Part shown: piece by piece, positions 1 through 5,725 of the stretch | How the letters are laid out: every line of letters starts with the position of its first letter | Position numbering within the stretch: the stretch's first letter is position 1 | Assembly: GCA_021161885.1 (NCBI GenBank) | Contig: JAGGZS010000129.1 | Span: 1 to 5,725, forward strand | From: a bacterium | GTDB taxonomy: Bacteria; Auribacterota; Auribacteria; Auribacterales; Auribacteraceae | Direction: 5' to 3' | DNA length: 5,725 nt | The notes under the pieces: generated by a model | The model's database searches: none | The model's input: the letters and a program-made list of their open reading frames with translations, nothing else | Told to the model about the DNA's origin: nothing | Position numbers and translations under genes: made by a program

Positions 1-40
1 AAAATAAATTATCTGAATTGTATTATAAAAAAAATTAAAA

Positions 41-113
41 TGGAGGATAAGGGATTTGAACCCCTGACCTCAACATTGCGAACGTTGCGCTCTCCCAGCT
101 GAGCTAATCCCCC
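41..113 (-). tRNA. tRNA-Ala (anticodon CGC)
   Basis: Read on the minus strand, this 73-nt sequence folds into a full cloverleaf. The acceptor stem GGGGGAT/ATCCTCC has seven pairs including G3:U70, the main alanine identity element, and the discriminator is A73. The D arm is GCTC-AGCTGGGA-GAGC. The anticodon stem CAACG/TGTTG (one G:U pair) holds the loop TTCGCAA, giving anticodon CGC, which reads the alanine codon GCG. The variable loop is AGGTC, and the T arm is AGGGG-TTCAAAT-CCCTT. The 3' CCA is not encoded, because the next bases are TTTT, so a CCA-adding enzyme must complete it. The gene points away from the glycine cleavage operon and has its own promoter. No hairpin terminator follows, only T-rich sequence up to the window edge. 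Confidence 0.97.
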
Positions 114-126
114 ATTTTTAATAAAA

Positions 127-155
127 TTTATACTAATTAAATGGTAATATGTCAA
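127..155 (-). promoter_or_regulatory. Sigma-70-type promoter of the tRNA-Ala gene
   Basis: On the minus strand there is a perfect -35 box TTGACA (155-150), a 17-bp spacer, and a -10 box TATAAA (132-127) that matches TATAAT at five of six positions. A start point about 7 nt further on, near 120, would leave a leader of only about 7 nt before the mature tRNA 5' end at 113, which is typical for a tRNA gene. Match quality, spacing and position agree well, but the assignment is by eye. Confidence 0.75.
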
Positions 156-543
156 CAGGAGTTCACAAAAAAAATTATAACAATAACGGGATTTGTAAAT
201 CTGAAGGTTCAGTTATGTTTGGAGCAAGTATTCAGCCATTAAAACCACATAAAATCTCTCGGATACCGTCCGCTATTGCATAGTACCTGAAATCAGGCAT
301 ACAGAAAAGAGGGGTTGATGGATAAAGCGCATGATGAACTAATATGCTCATTTTCAAGTTACGCCCCAACCAAACAGCATTGAAATACATAATGCATGTT
401 ACCAATCTTCTTTGCGCATATTTCTTGTTTATGTCTGAAATATCAGGTATCAATAGCACTTCTTATTCTCTCTATTTTCTTATGAATAAACTACTTCCAA
501 ATTTAAGGAAAGATTTTTTGGGCGAACTCCCGATGTTTATTTA
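156..543. other. Intergenic stretch with two short doubtful open frames
   Basis: I see no gene here that I can support. On the minus strand, a GTG-initiated frame (459-232) gives 75 residues containing CMPDFRYYAIADGI. It stops at TGA but stays open for a further 18 codons to a TAA near 178, and a stop lies two codons upstream of the GTG, so any longer gene would need a frameshift or stop readthrough. On the plus strand, an ATG-initiated frame (344-547) gives 67 residues, overlaps the first frame antisense and ends inside the -35 box of the operon promoter. Neither has a good ribosome binding site (only a weak AGAGAG before the minus GTG), and neither product resembles a family I recognise. 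Chance open frames in AT-rich DNA, or remnants of a decayed minus-strand gene, are the likeliest explanations. Confidence 0.4.
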
Positions 544-572
544 TTGACTTTTTCAGATGTGCCTGCAATAAT
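544..572 (+). promoter_or_regulatory. Predicted promoter of the glycine cleavage operon
   Basis: A -35 box TTGACT (544-549, five of six consensus bases) is followed by a 17-bp spacer and the -10 box AATAAT (567-572, five of six). The spacer ends in TGC, which forms an extended -10 motif (TGnAATAAT). Transcription would start near 579, giving a leader of about 50 nt to the preferred gcvT start at 629, or about 25 nt to the alternative ATG at 605. No other promoter of similar quality is visible before gcvT. The prediction is by inspection, and AT-rich sequence raises the chance of false positives. Confidence 0.55.
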
Positions 573-610
573 ATTTAATTCATTATTTCCAATAATACCT
601 AATTATGAAA

Positions 611-616
611 AAAGGA
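611..616 (+). promoter_or_regulatory. Probable ribosome binding site for gcvT
   Basis: AAAGGA lies 12 nt before the ATG at 629. That spacing is longer than ideal, but it is the only Shine-Dalgarno-like sequence near either candidate start. The upstream ATG at 605 is preceded by ATACCTAATT, with no purine-rich site. This supports 629 as the start of gcvT. Confidence 0.45.
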
Positions 617-628
617 TTCAGTTATATC

Positions 629-1726
629 ATGAGCTTGCAAACACCGCTTCACCAATCACACCTTGACCTCGGAGCGCGAATGGTAGATTTTCACGGATGG
701 AAAATGCCTATTCAATACTCAGGTATCGTTAATGAACATTTAACTGTCCGTTCAAAATCCGGTTTATTCGACTTAACGCATATGGGCGAAATTGAAGTAA
801 CAGGCAGCCAGTCTATAGAATTTTTAAACTACATAACATCAAACAATGTGAATAAACTATCTTATGACGGCAAAATTATTTATTCAGCGTTTTTAAACGA
901 ATCAGGCGCGATAATTGATGATCTTCTCATATACCGCAGGAAAAAAAATTATTTTTATCTCGTGGTCAACGCGTCAAATCTTGAAAAAGATTTTGCGTGG
1001 ATGCAAAAACACGCAGACGCTTTTGATGTATCCGTCAAAGATTTAACCATGCAGACAGGACTTGTTGCTGTTCAAGGACCTCTAAGCATAAAAATCCTAC
1101 AAAAAATCACAGGAAACGCTTTTAACGATTTATTATATTATCACTGCACAGACTACACAATCGGCAACAACAATGTTCTTATCTCAAGAACAGGTTATAC
1201 CGGAGAAGACGGATTTGAAATATATTCTAAATGGAACGAATTACCGCGAATTTGGGATATACTGCTTGACGCCGGCTCAAAATACGGCATTAAACCTATC
1301 GGGCTGGGAGCGCGCGACACATTACGGCTTGAAATGCGGTATTGTCTTCATGGGAATGAGATAAACGAAAAAATATCTGTGCTCTGTGCGGGGCTTTCAT
1401 GGATAGTAGATTTGAATAAAGACGATTTCATCGGTAAAGACGCATTGGTTAAAATAATTCAGCAAGGAACTAAACAACGCTTAATAGGGTTTATAATGCG
1501 CGATAGAGGCATTCCCCGTCAAGGGTATCCGATTTTCTGCGTCGATAAAGAAGTCGGCACTGTTACAAGCGGTACAATGTCGCCGTCACTTAAAGAAGGA
1601 ATCGGTATGGGATATATCTCAACCGAAAATATCGATACAGACAGCTTATTTGTGCTTATACATAATAAAAAGAAAAAAATCAGCCTGCATAAAGGACCAT
1701 TTGTTAAACCGAACATATTCAAATAA
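629..1726 (+). CDS. gcvT: Glycine cleavage system T-protein (aminomethyltransferase)
   Basis: This cytoplasmic enzyme takes the aminomethyl group carried on the lipoyl arm of GcvH, releases ammonia and makes 5,10-methylenetetrahydrofolate. The 365-residue product matches the family's usual length (about 360-370). Visible hallmarks are the N-terminal TPLHQSHLDLGARMVDFHGW (5-24), IIDDLLIY (95-102) with the Asp pair that includes the expected catalytic Asp, SRTGYTGEDGFEIY (186-199), GLGARDTLRLE (225-235) at the folate pocket, DFIGKDAL (266-273), and the C-terminal barrel motif GTVTSGTMSP (310-319). I chose the ATG at 629 because family members begin just before the TPL motif and AAAGGA lies upstream; an in-frame ATG at 605 would add eight residues (MKKGFSYI). 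The segment EMRYCLHGNEI (235-245) differs from the commoner EAGMxLYG form and recalls Bacteroidota-type T-proteins. It is the first gene of the operon, followed by gcvH after 30 nt. Confidence 0.96.
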   Translation: MSLQTPLHQSHLDLGARMVDFHGWKMPIQYSGIVNEHLTVRSKSGLFDLTHMGEIEVTGSQSIEFLNYITSNNVNKLSYDGKIIYSAFLNESGAIIDDLLIYRRKKNYFYLVVNASNLEKDFAWMQKHADAFDVSVKDLTMQTGLVAVQGPLSIKILQKITGNAFNDLLYYHCTDYTIGNNNVLISRTGYTGEDGFEIYSKWNELPRIWDILLDAGSKYGIKPIGLGARDTLRLEMRYCLHGNEINEKISVLCAGLSWIVDLNKDDFIGKDALVKIIQQGTKQRLIGFIMRDRGIPRQGYPIFCVDKEVGTVTSGTMSPSLKEGIGMGYISTENIDTDSLFVLIHNKKKKISLHKGPFVKPNIFK

Positions 1727-1744
1727 TAAATATTTTTTAATTTG

Positions 1745-1751
1745 AAAGGAG
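1745..1751 (+). promoter_or_regulatory. Strong ribosome binding site for gcvH
   Basis: AAAGGAG sits 5 nt before the ATG at 1757 and is the best Shine-Dalgarno sequence in the window. It lies inside the longer open frame that begins with TTG at 1742, so it argues for initiation at 1757. A strong site fits a carrier protein needed in excess over the other subunits, though that link is an inference. Confidence 0.75.
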
Positions 1752-1756
1752 TGGTT

Positions 1757-2134
1757 ATGAACTTTCCTGACTCGTTACGTTATGCAAATTCACATGAATG
1801 GATAAAAATTGAAGGAAATAAAGGCAAAGTAGGTATCTCTGATTTTGCGCAGAAAGAACTCGGAGATATTGTTTTCGTAGAATTGCCCGAATTAGGTCAG
1901 TCCCTGAACCAAAGCGATGCCTGCGCCGTAGTCGAATCTGTAAAAACAGCAAGCGACATTTATTGCCCCGTTGACGGAACAATAACAGCCGTTAATGAAG
2001 AACTCAACTCTCATCCCGAACTCGTAAATGAAGATTGTTACGGCAAAGGATGGATTTTTGAAATAGAAATCAAAAATTCTTCACAGACAGATTCGCTCCT
2101 CACTCCTGAACAATATAAAGAAAAATACGCTTAA
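1757..2134 (+). CDS. gcvH: Glycine cleavage system H-protein (lipoyl carrier)
   Basis: GcvH is the small lipoylated shuttle of the glycine cleavage system. Its lipoyl arm accepts the aminomethyl group from the P-protein, presents it to GcvT, and is then reoxidised by the L-protein. The product has 125 residues, close to the usual 125-130. It shows the family opening RYANSHEWIK (8-17), GISDFAQKELGDIVFVELP (26-44), and the lipoylation hairpin VESVKTASDIYCPVDG (59-74), in which Lys63 is the modification site (Lys64 in E. coli). NEELNSHPELVNEDCYGKGW (80-99) completes the fold. The start at 1757 is set by the AAAGGAG site 5 nt upstream and by the normal family N-terminus; a TTG five codons earlier is unlikely because it would place the ribosome binding site inside the gene. 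gcvPA follows after 33 nt. The last operon gene is a likely modifier of Lys63. Confidence 0.97.
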   Translation: MNFPDSLRYANSHEWIKIEGNKGKVGISDFAQKELGDIVFVELPELGQSLNQSDACAVVESVKTASDIYCPVDGTITAVNEELNSHPELVNEDCYGKGWIFEIEIKNSSQTDSLLTPEQYKEKYA

Positions 2135-2167
2135 TATATTATCTGTTTCTTGAATAAGGATTAAAAT

Positions 2168-3541
2168 ATGGATTACGTGCCGGCTTCAAAAGATGACATA
2201 CAAAAAATGCTGCAAACCATAGGTGTCGAGTCTTTTGACGATCTTCTTTGCGGTATTCCGAAAAATATTTTAAAAAAAACTGTCAACATTCCTGAAGGAA
2301 TGAGCGAATACGATGCTGCATCTTTATTAACCAAGACAGCCGATGAAAACAAGAATATTAATTCGTACTCCTGTTTTTTAGGAGCAGGCGCCTATGATCA
2401 TTTCATACCGTCGGTTGTTAAAGCACTATCCGCAAAACCTGAATTCACCACCGCTTATACCCCTTATCAGCCTGAAGCGAGCCAAGGAACACTTCAGGCT
2501 ATCTTTGAGTACCAAAGTATGGTAAGCGAACTTACGGGTCTTGAGGTAGCCAACGCATCGCTTTACGACGGAGGTTCCGCCTGCGCGGAAGCGGCTTTAA
2601 TGCTTATCAACTCTTATCGCGGACGAGATAATCTGCTTGTGGCGGACACACTTAATCCTTTTTATAAAGAGATAATAAAAACATATCTCAAGAATCTAAG
2701 CATAAAATTAACCTTTATCCCTTGTGAAAACGGAACTGTCAGCCTTAACGCAATAGATAAGTATATTGATAATAAAACAGCCGGACTCATAATCCAGTCA
2801 CCTAATTTTTACGGATGTATTGAGGATCTGAAAAATATAACCGATAAAATACATCAAGCCAGTGCCGGGGTGGCTATGGTATGCAACCCGTTATCATTAG
2901 GGATACTTGCGTCTCCCGATGAATGCGGTGTGGATATTGCTGTCGGCGAAGGACAGCCGTTGGGTATCCCTTTATCATACGGAGGTCCGTATCTTGGGTT
3001 CATAGCATCCACAAAAAAACTTATGCGGCGACTGCCGGGTCGAATATGCGGATTGACAAAAGACCATAGCGGCAACCGTTGTTTTGTGCTTACTTTGCAG
3101 GCAAGAGAACAGCATATACGGCGCGAAAAAGCTACATCAAATATTTGCAGCAACCAAGCTCTTATGGCTCTTCAGGCTTGTATTTATCTTTCATGGCTCG
3201 GCAAAAAAGGGTTTTATGAACTTGCTGAACAAAATCTTGAAAAAGCCCATTACGCTGCCGAGCAGGCTGCGTCTATTGACGGAATTGAACTTTATTTTAA
3301 TAAACCGTTTTTTAATGAATTTACACTGAAAATTAAGAACGCGGACGTATCTCAAATTGTAAAAAAACTTTATGGCAGAAAAATTTTAGGCGGTATATCC
3401 CTTAATAATTTTCAAGATAATCCAATAAAAGACGGACTGCTTGTCGCTGTAACCGAAAAACGCTCCAAAGAAGATATAGATAACTGGGTAACCGCCTTGA
3501 AAAAAATTGTTGAACAAACAAAATATACTGGAAAATTGTAA
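2168..3541 (+). CDS. gcvPA: Glycine dehydrogenase (decarboxylating) subunit 1, P-protein alpha
   Basis: GcvPA is the N-terminal half of the P-protein in organisms where it is split. With GcvPB it forms the PLP enzyme that decarboxylates glycine and loads the aminomethyl group onto GcvH. The 457-residue product is slightly above the typical length of about 440-450. Family motifs in order are the opening MDYVPASKDDIQKML (1-15), SCFLGAGAYDHFIPSVV (68-84), YTPYQPEASQGTLQAIFEYQ (97-116), NASLYDGGSACAEA (129-142), GEGQPLGIPLSYGGPYLGF (260-278), RLPGRICG (288-295) and EQHIRREKATSNICSNQ (314-330). It has an aminotransferase-like fold but no PLP-binding lysine, which GcvPB supplies. The ATG start is supported by AAGGA 7 nt upstream. 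The stop codon is separated from the gcvPB ATG by one nucleotide, so the two subunits are probably translated in a coupled, near-stoichiometric way. Confidence 0.97.
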   Translation: MDYVPASKDDIQKMLQTIGVESFDDLLCGIPKNILKKTVNIPEGMSEYDAASLLTKTADENKNINSYSCFLGAGAYDHFIPSVVKALSAKPEFTTAYTPYQPEASQGTLQAIFEYQSMVSELTGLEVANASLYDGGSACAEAALMLINSYRGRDNLLVADTLNPFYKEIIKTYLKNLSIKLTFIPCENGTVSLNAIDKYIDNKTAGLIIQSPNFYGCIEDLKNITDKIHQASAGVAMVCNPLSLGILASPDECGVDIAVGEGQPLGIPLSYGGPYLGFIASTKKLMRRLPGRICGLTKDHSGNRCFVLTLQAREQHIRREKATSNICSNQALMALQACIYLSWLGKKGFYELAEQNLEKAHYAAEQAASIDGIELYFNKPFFNEFTLKIKNADVSQIVKKLYGRKILGGISLNNFQDNPIKDGLLVAVTEKRSKEDIDNWVTALKKIVEQTKYTGKL

Positions 3542-3542
3542 A

Positions 3543-5012
3543 ATGAGAGAAAAACTTATTATAGAAAAAAGTTCCAAAGGACGAAAAAGTTATTCTTTAC
3601 CGGAATGGAAAAGTTTGTACAGACCAATATCCGATTATATACCTGACCAATATTTGCGTTCAAACCCAGCTGAACTGCCGGAGGTATCGGAGATAGACAT
3701 CGTGCGGCATTTTACCCGCCTATCGCACCAAAATTTTTCTGTGGACACAAATTTTTATCCGCTCGGTTCATGCACTATGAAGTATAACCCGAAAATCAAC
3801 GAGCATATTGCGGGGTTAAACGGATTTACGGATATCCATCCGCTTCAGATAGATGAGTCGGTACAGGGGTTACTGAAACTTTTGTATCATATGGAAAAAT
3901 CGTTATCTATTTTATGCGCTATGGATGCGTTTACGCTTCAGCCGGCAGCAGGCGCTCACGGCGAACTTACGGGTATGATGATAATCAAAGCGTACCATAA
4001 TAATAACGGCGAAGGGGATACCCGCAAAAAGGTTATCGTGCCCGATTCATCACACGGCACCAACCCTTCAAGTGCTCATCTCGCGGGTTTTGAAGTTGTT
4101 ACTATACCCTCAAACGAGCAGGGTATGGTTGACATTGATAAACTGAAAACGGTTTTGTGCCCGAATACAGCGGCTTTTATGTTGACTAATCCTAATACAT
4201 TAGGTGTATTTGACAACAATATTCTTGAAATAGCAAAACTTGTCCATGGGGCAGGCGCTCTGCTTTATTATGACGGGGCTAACCTTAATCCTCTTTTATC
4301 CATCACCCGACCGGGAGATATGGGGTTTGATGTGGTTCATCTTAATCTTCATAAAACATTTTCAACTCCTCACGGAGGAGGCGGTCCGGGTTCAGGACCT
4401 GTTGGAGTAAAATCTCATCTTATTGCTTATTTACCCAAACCATCCATAAAAATAGCGGACGGCAAATATTTCCTTGATTATAAATCGGATAAAAGTATCG
4501 GTAAAATATCCACATTTTACGGCAACATAGGCGTTATTCTCAGAGCATACACATATATCCTTATAAATGGAGTCAACGGGCTGAGGAAAGTAAGCGAATG
4601 CGCTATATTAAACGCGAATTATCTGATGAAAAAATTAGAGAAACATTTTTCTGTTCCTTATAACCAATCGGTAATGCACGAATTTGTTATTTCTTTTAAA
4701 AAAGAAGCCGCTGAATACGGAGTAAGGGCGATTGACGCGGCAAAATGGTTAATAGATAAAAATATCCATCCGCCGACAGTATATTTCCCGCTGATTGTTG
4801 AAGAGGCTATAATGATTGAACCTACGGAAACGGAAACCATAGAAACTTTAGACTTGTTTGTCGAGGAATTAGTTGCCGTAAAAAAAGCGATTATGGATAA
4901 CCCTGACATATTCCATCATCTGCCGGCGAAACAATGTATATCCCGACCCGACGAGGTGCGGGCGGCACGCAATCCGGTAACCTCATGGCGCGCTATGGAA
5001 GAGGATGACTGA
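3543..5012 (+). CDS. gcvPB: Glycine dehydrogenase (decarboxylating) subunit 2, P-protein beta (PLP-binding)
   Basis: GcvPB is the PLP-carrying C-terminal half of the split P-protein. The 489-residue product matches the usual length of about 480-490. It shows the family start MREKLIIEKSSKGRKSYSLP (1-20), NFYPLGSCTMKYNP (70-83), LQPAAGAHGELTGMMI (132-147), DSSHGTNPSSAHLAGF (168-183), YYDGANLNP (242-250), and the cofactor site HLNLHKTFSTPHGGGGPGSG (266-285) with Lys271 as the Schiff-base residue. The C-terminal RPDEVRAARNP also matches the family. An open frame extends upstream to a TTG at 3507, but those extra 12 residues overlap gcvPA and do not fit family N-termini; the ATG at 3543, one nucleotide after the gcvPA stop, does. 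The ribosome binding site is weak (GGA about 10 nt upstream), so translation probably depends on coupling to gcvPA. The 3' end overlaps the next gene by 8 nt. Confidence 0.97.
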   Translation: MREKLIIEKSSKGRKSYSLPEWKSLYRPISDYIPDQYLRSNPAELPEVSEIDIVRHFTRLSHQNFSVDTNFYPLGSCTMKYNPKINEHIAGLNGFTDIHPLQIDESVQGLLKLLYHMEKSLSILCAMDAFTLQPAAGAHGELTGMMIIKAYHNNNGEGDTRKKVIVPDSSHGTNPSSAHLAGFEVVTIPSNEQGMVDIDKLKTVLCPNTAAFMLTNPNTLGVFDNNILEIAKLVHGAGALLYYDGANLNPLLSITRPGDMGFDVVHLNLHKTFSTPHGGGGPGSGPVGVKSHLIAYLPKPSIKIADGKYFLDYKSDKSIGKISTFYGNIGVILRAYTYILINGVNGLRKVSECAILNANYLMKKLEKHFSVPYNQSVMHEFVISFKKEAAEYGVRAIDAAKWLIDKNIHPPTVYFPLIVEEAIMIEPTETETIETLDLFVEELVAVKKAIMDNPDIFHHLPAKQCISRPDEVRAARNPVTSWRAMEEDD

Positions 5013-5725
5013 TCCCGTGCCCCACTCTATGTATCTAAGGGTGATTTTTCACAAAAAAAGTTCTCCGTTTTATAATATGGCTGTGGACGAGGCTATATCC
5101 GTTACCTGCGAAAAGAATAATTTTATTCCGGTTCTAAGATTTTATGAATGGGCGGAAAATTCCGTATCAATAGGTTATTTCCAGAAAATGCAGGAAGTAG
5201 AAAAAAAATTGCCGTCAACAATCGATTATACTATCGTAAGGCGTCCGACAGGCGGCGGAGCGGTTATTCATAATGACGACATTACCTTTTCGCTAACCGC
5301 CGCTGAAAATTTTTTTGAGGGTCCGGTAATAAACAGCTATAATATGATTAACAAATCAATTATCGATTCCATAGATATTGACGGCAAAAATATGCTCGGT
5401 TTGCTAAAAACAAAAAATTCTTCTGTTTTATCAAGTCCGCTTTCAAGTAAATTTTGTTTTAAAGAACCTTCTAAATACGATATTTTATGGGATAATCTGA
5501 AAGTAGGCGGCAGTGCTCAACGCCGGAAAAATAAAATCGTGCTTCATCAGTCATCTTTTTTTTATAAAAAATTACTGAAAAATAATAAAACCATTCAATC
5601 TTTAAAACCAGATTTTATAGAAATGATTGTTCGCGGATTATCTGAAATGCTGAATTTATCATATAAAAAATCAGATTTATTTAATAACGAGCAGGAACAA
5701 GCTAAATTTCTGTTAAGCACTAAAT
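5005..5725 (+). CDS. Lipoate/octanoate-protein transferase family protein (LplA- or LipM-like), 3' end cut off
   Basis: The first 240 codons of a gene running off the right edge. The fold is the biotin/lipoate ligase (BPL/LplA/LipB) type: NMAVDEAI (24-31), SVSIGYFQ (53-60), the lipoyl-binding loop VRRPTGGGAVIH (78-89), then CFKEPSKYDILW (151-162) and KVGGSAQRR (166-174). Such enzymes attach lipoate (LplA, ATP-dependent) or transfer octanoate from acyl carrier protein (LipM) to carrier lysines such as Lys63 of GcvH. Cys151 before PSxYDI corresponds in position and context to the catalytic cysteine of LipM-type octanoyltransferases, and Lys166 to the conserved lysine of the family. With the C-terminus missing, I cannot tell ligase from octanoyltransferase, because an LplA accessory domain would lie beyond the window. 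The start at 5005 overlaps gcvPB by 8 nt (ATGACTGA) with GGA 5 nt upstream. An ATG at 5029 is the alternative start but lacks a ribosome binding site. Confidence 0.88.
   Translation, partial: MTDPVPHSMYLRVIFHKKSSPFYNMAVDEAISVTCEKNNFIPVLRFYEWAENSVSIGYFQKMQEVEKKLPSTIDYTIVRRPTGGGAVIHNDDITFSLTAAENFFEGPVINSYNMINKSIIDSIDIDGKNMLGLLKTKNSSVLSSPLSSKFCFKEPSKYDILWDNLKVGGSAQRRKNKIVLHQSSFFYKKLLKNNKTIQSLKPDFIEMIVRGLSEMLNLSYKKSDLFNNEQEQAKFLLSTK

Noticed and set aside
232..234. In-frame TGA in the minus-strand frame read as tryptophan or selenocysteine
   Set aside because: The confirmed genes use TGG for tryptophan, and gcvPB ends in TGA, so TGA is a stop here. No selenocysteine insertion hairpin is visible.
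517..534. A possible terminator hairpin around TTGGGCGAACTCCCG with a T-run on one side and an A-run on the other strand
   Set aside because: Only three G:C pairs (GGG/CCC) can form around a 6-nt loop, and the stem does not extend. The T-run lies on the 5' side for the plus strand, and the minus strand has an A-run rather than a T-run after it.
605..628. The upstream ATG at 605 as the gcvT start
   Set aside because: It has no ribosome binding site and adds eight residues (MKKGFSYI) that family members lack. The ATG at 629 begins right before the conserved TPLHQ motif and has AAAGGA upstream. I cannot exclude 605 completely.
490..666. A plus-strand frame without ATG (residues such as RTPDVYLLTFSDVPAIIF) running into gcvT
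   Set aside because: It is in a different frame from gcvT, starts just after a stop without a good initiation codon, and its second half is a shadow of the gcvT 5' end. It also spans the predicted promoter.
950..957. A-run in gcvT (GGAAAAAAAATT) as a site of programmed or accidental frameshifting
   Set aside because: The gene reads through intact into all later conserved motifs, and such A-runs are common in AT-rich genomes. No stimulatory structure is evident.
3507..3542. The TTG-initiated N-terminal extension of GcvPB overlapping gcvPA
   Set aside because: The extra residues are the out-of-frame reading of the gcvPA 3' end. The ATG at 3543 matches the normal family N-terminus.

Overview
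The window reads as an ordinary chromosomal segment of an AT-rich bacterium (GC content in the high 30s percent, judged by eye) that uses the standard genetic code: tryptophan is TGG throughout and every gene ends at a normal stop. It holds a tRNA-Ala gene on the minus strand at the left end and, from about position 540 to the right edge, one plus-strand operon for the glycine cleavage system: gcvT, gcvH, gcvPA, gcvPB, then a lipoate/octanoate-protein transferase gene cut by the window edge. I found no mobile element, CRISPR array, rRNA, phage gene or evident new system.

Layout. Positions 41-113 (minus) encode tRNA-Ala with anticodon CGC; it has a near-consensus sigma-70 promoter at 127-155 and no encoded CCA. 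Positions 156-543 contain no convincing gene, only two short overlapping open frames that may be chance or the remains of a decayed gene. A sigma-70-type promoter with an extended -10 element (544-572) precedes gcvT. The five operon genes follow with gaps of 30, 33 and 1 nt and a final 8-nt overlap, and no terminator is visible between them.

How the genes work together. GcvPA and GcvPB form the two-subunit PLP-dependent P-protein, which decarboxylates glycine and passes the aminomethyl group to the lipoyl arm on Lys63 of GcvH. GcvT transfers the one-carbon unit to tetrahydrofolate and releases ammonia. The terminal gene belongs to the family that attaches lipoate or octanoate to such carrier lysines, so the operon appears to encode the H-protein together with an enzyme to modify it. 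The L-protein (dihydrolipoamide dehydrogenase) is not in the window.

Taxonomy is uncertain. A split GcvP is common in Gram-positives, Thermotogae, archaea and several other deep-branching groups, whereas GcvT carries wording (LEMxxCLxGN, RGIPRxGY, SGTMSP) that I remember from Bacteroidota/Chlorobi-type proteins. That combination, with low GC, would fit something like Elusimicrobiota/Endomicrobium or Ignavibacteria, but this is a guess from memory. Several natural starts lie inside the longest open frames: gcvT at 629, gcvH at 1757 and gcvPB at 3543.
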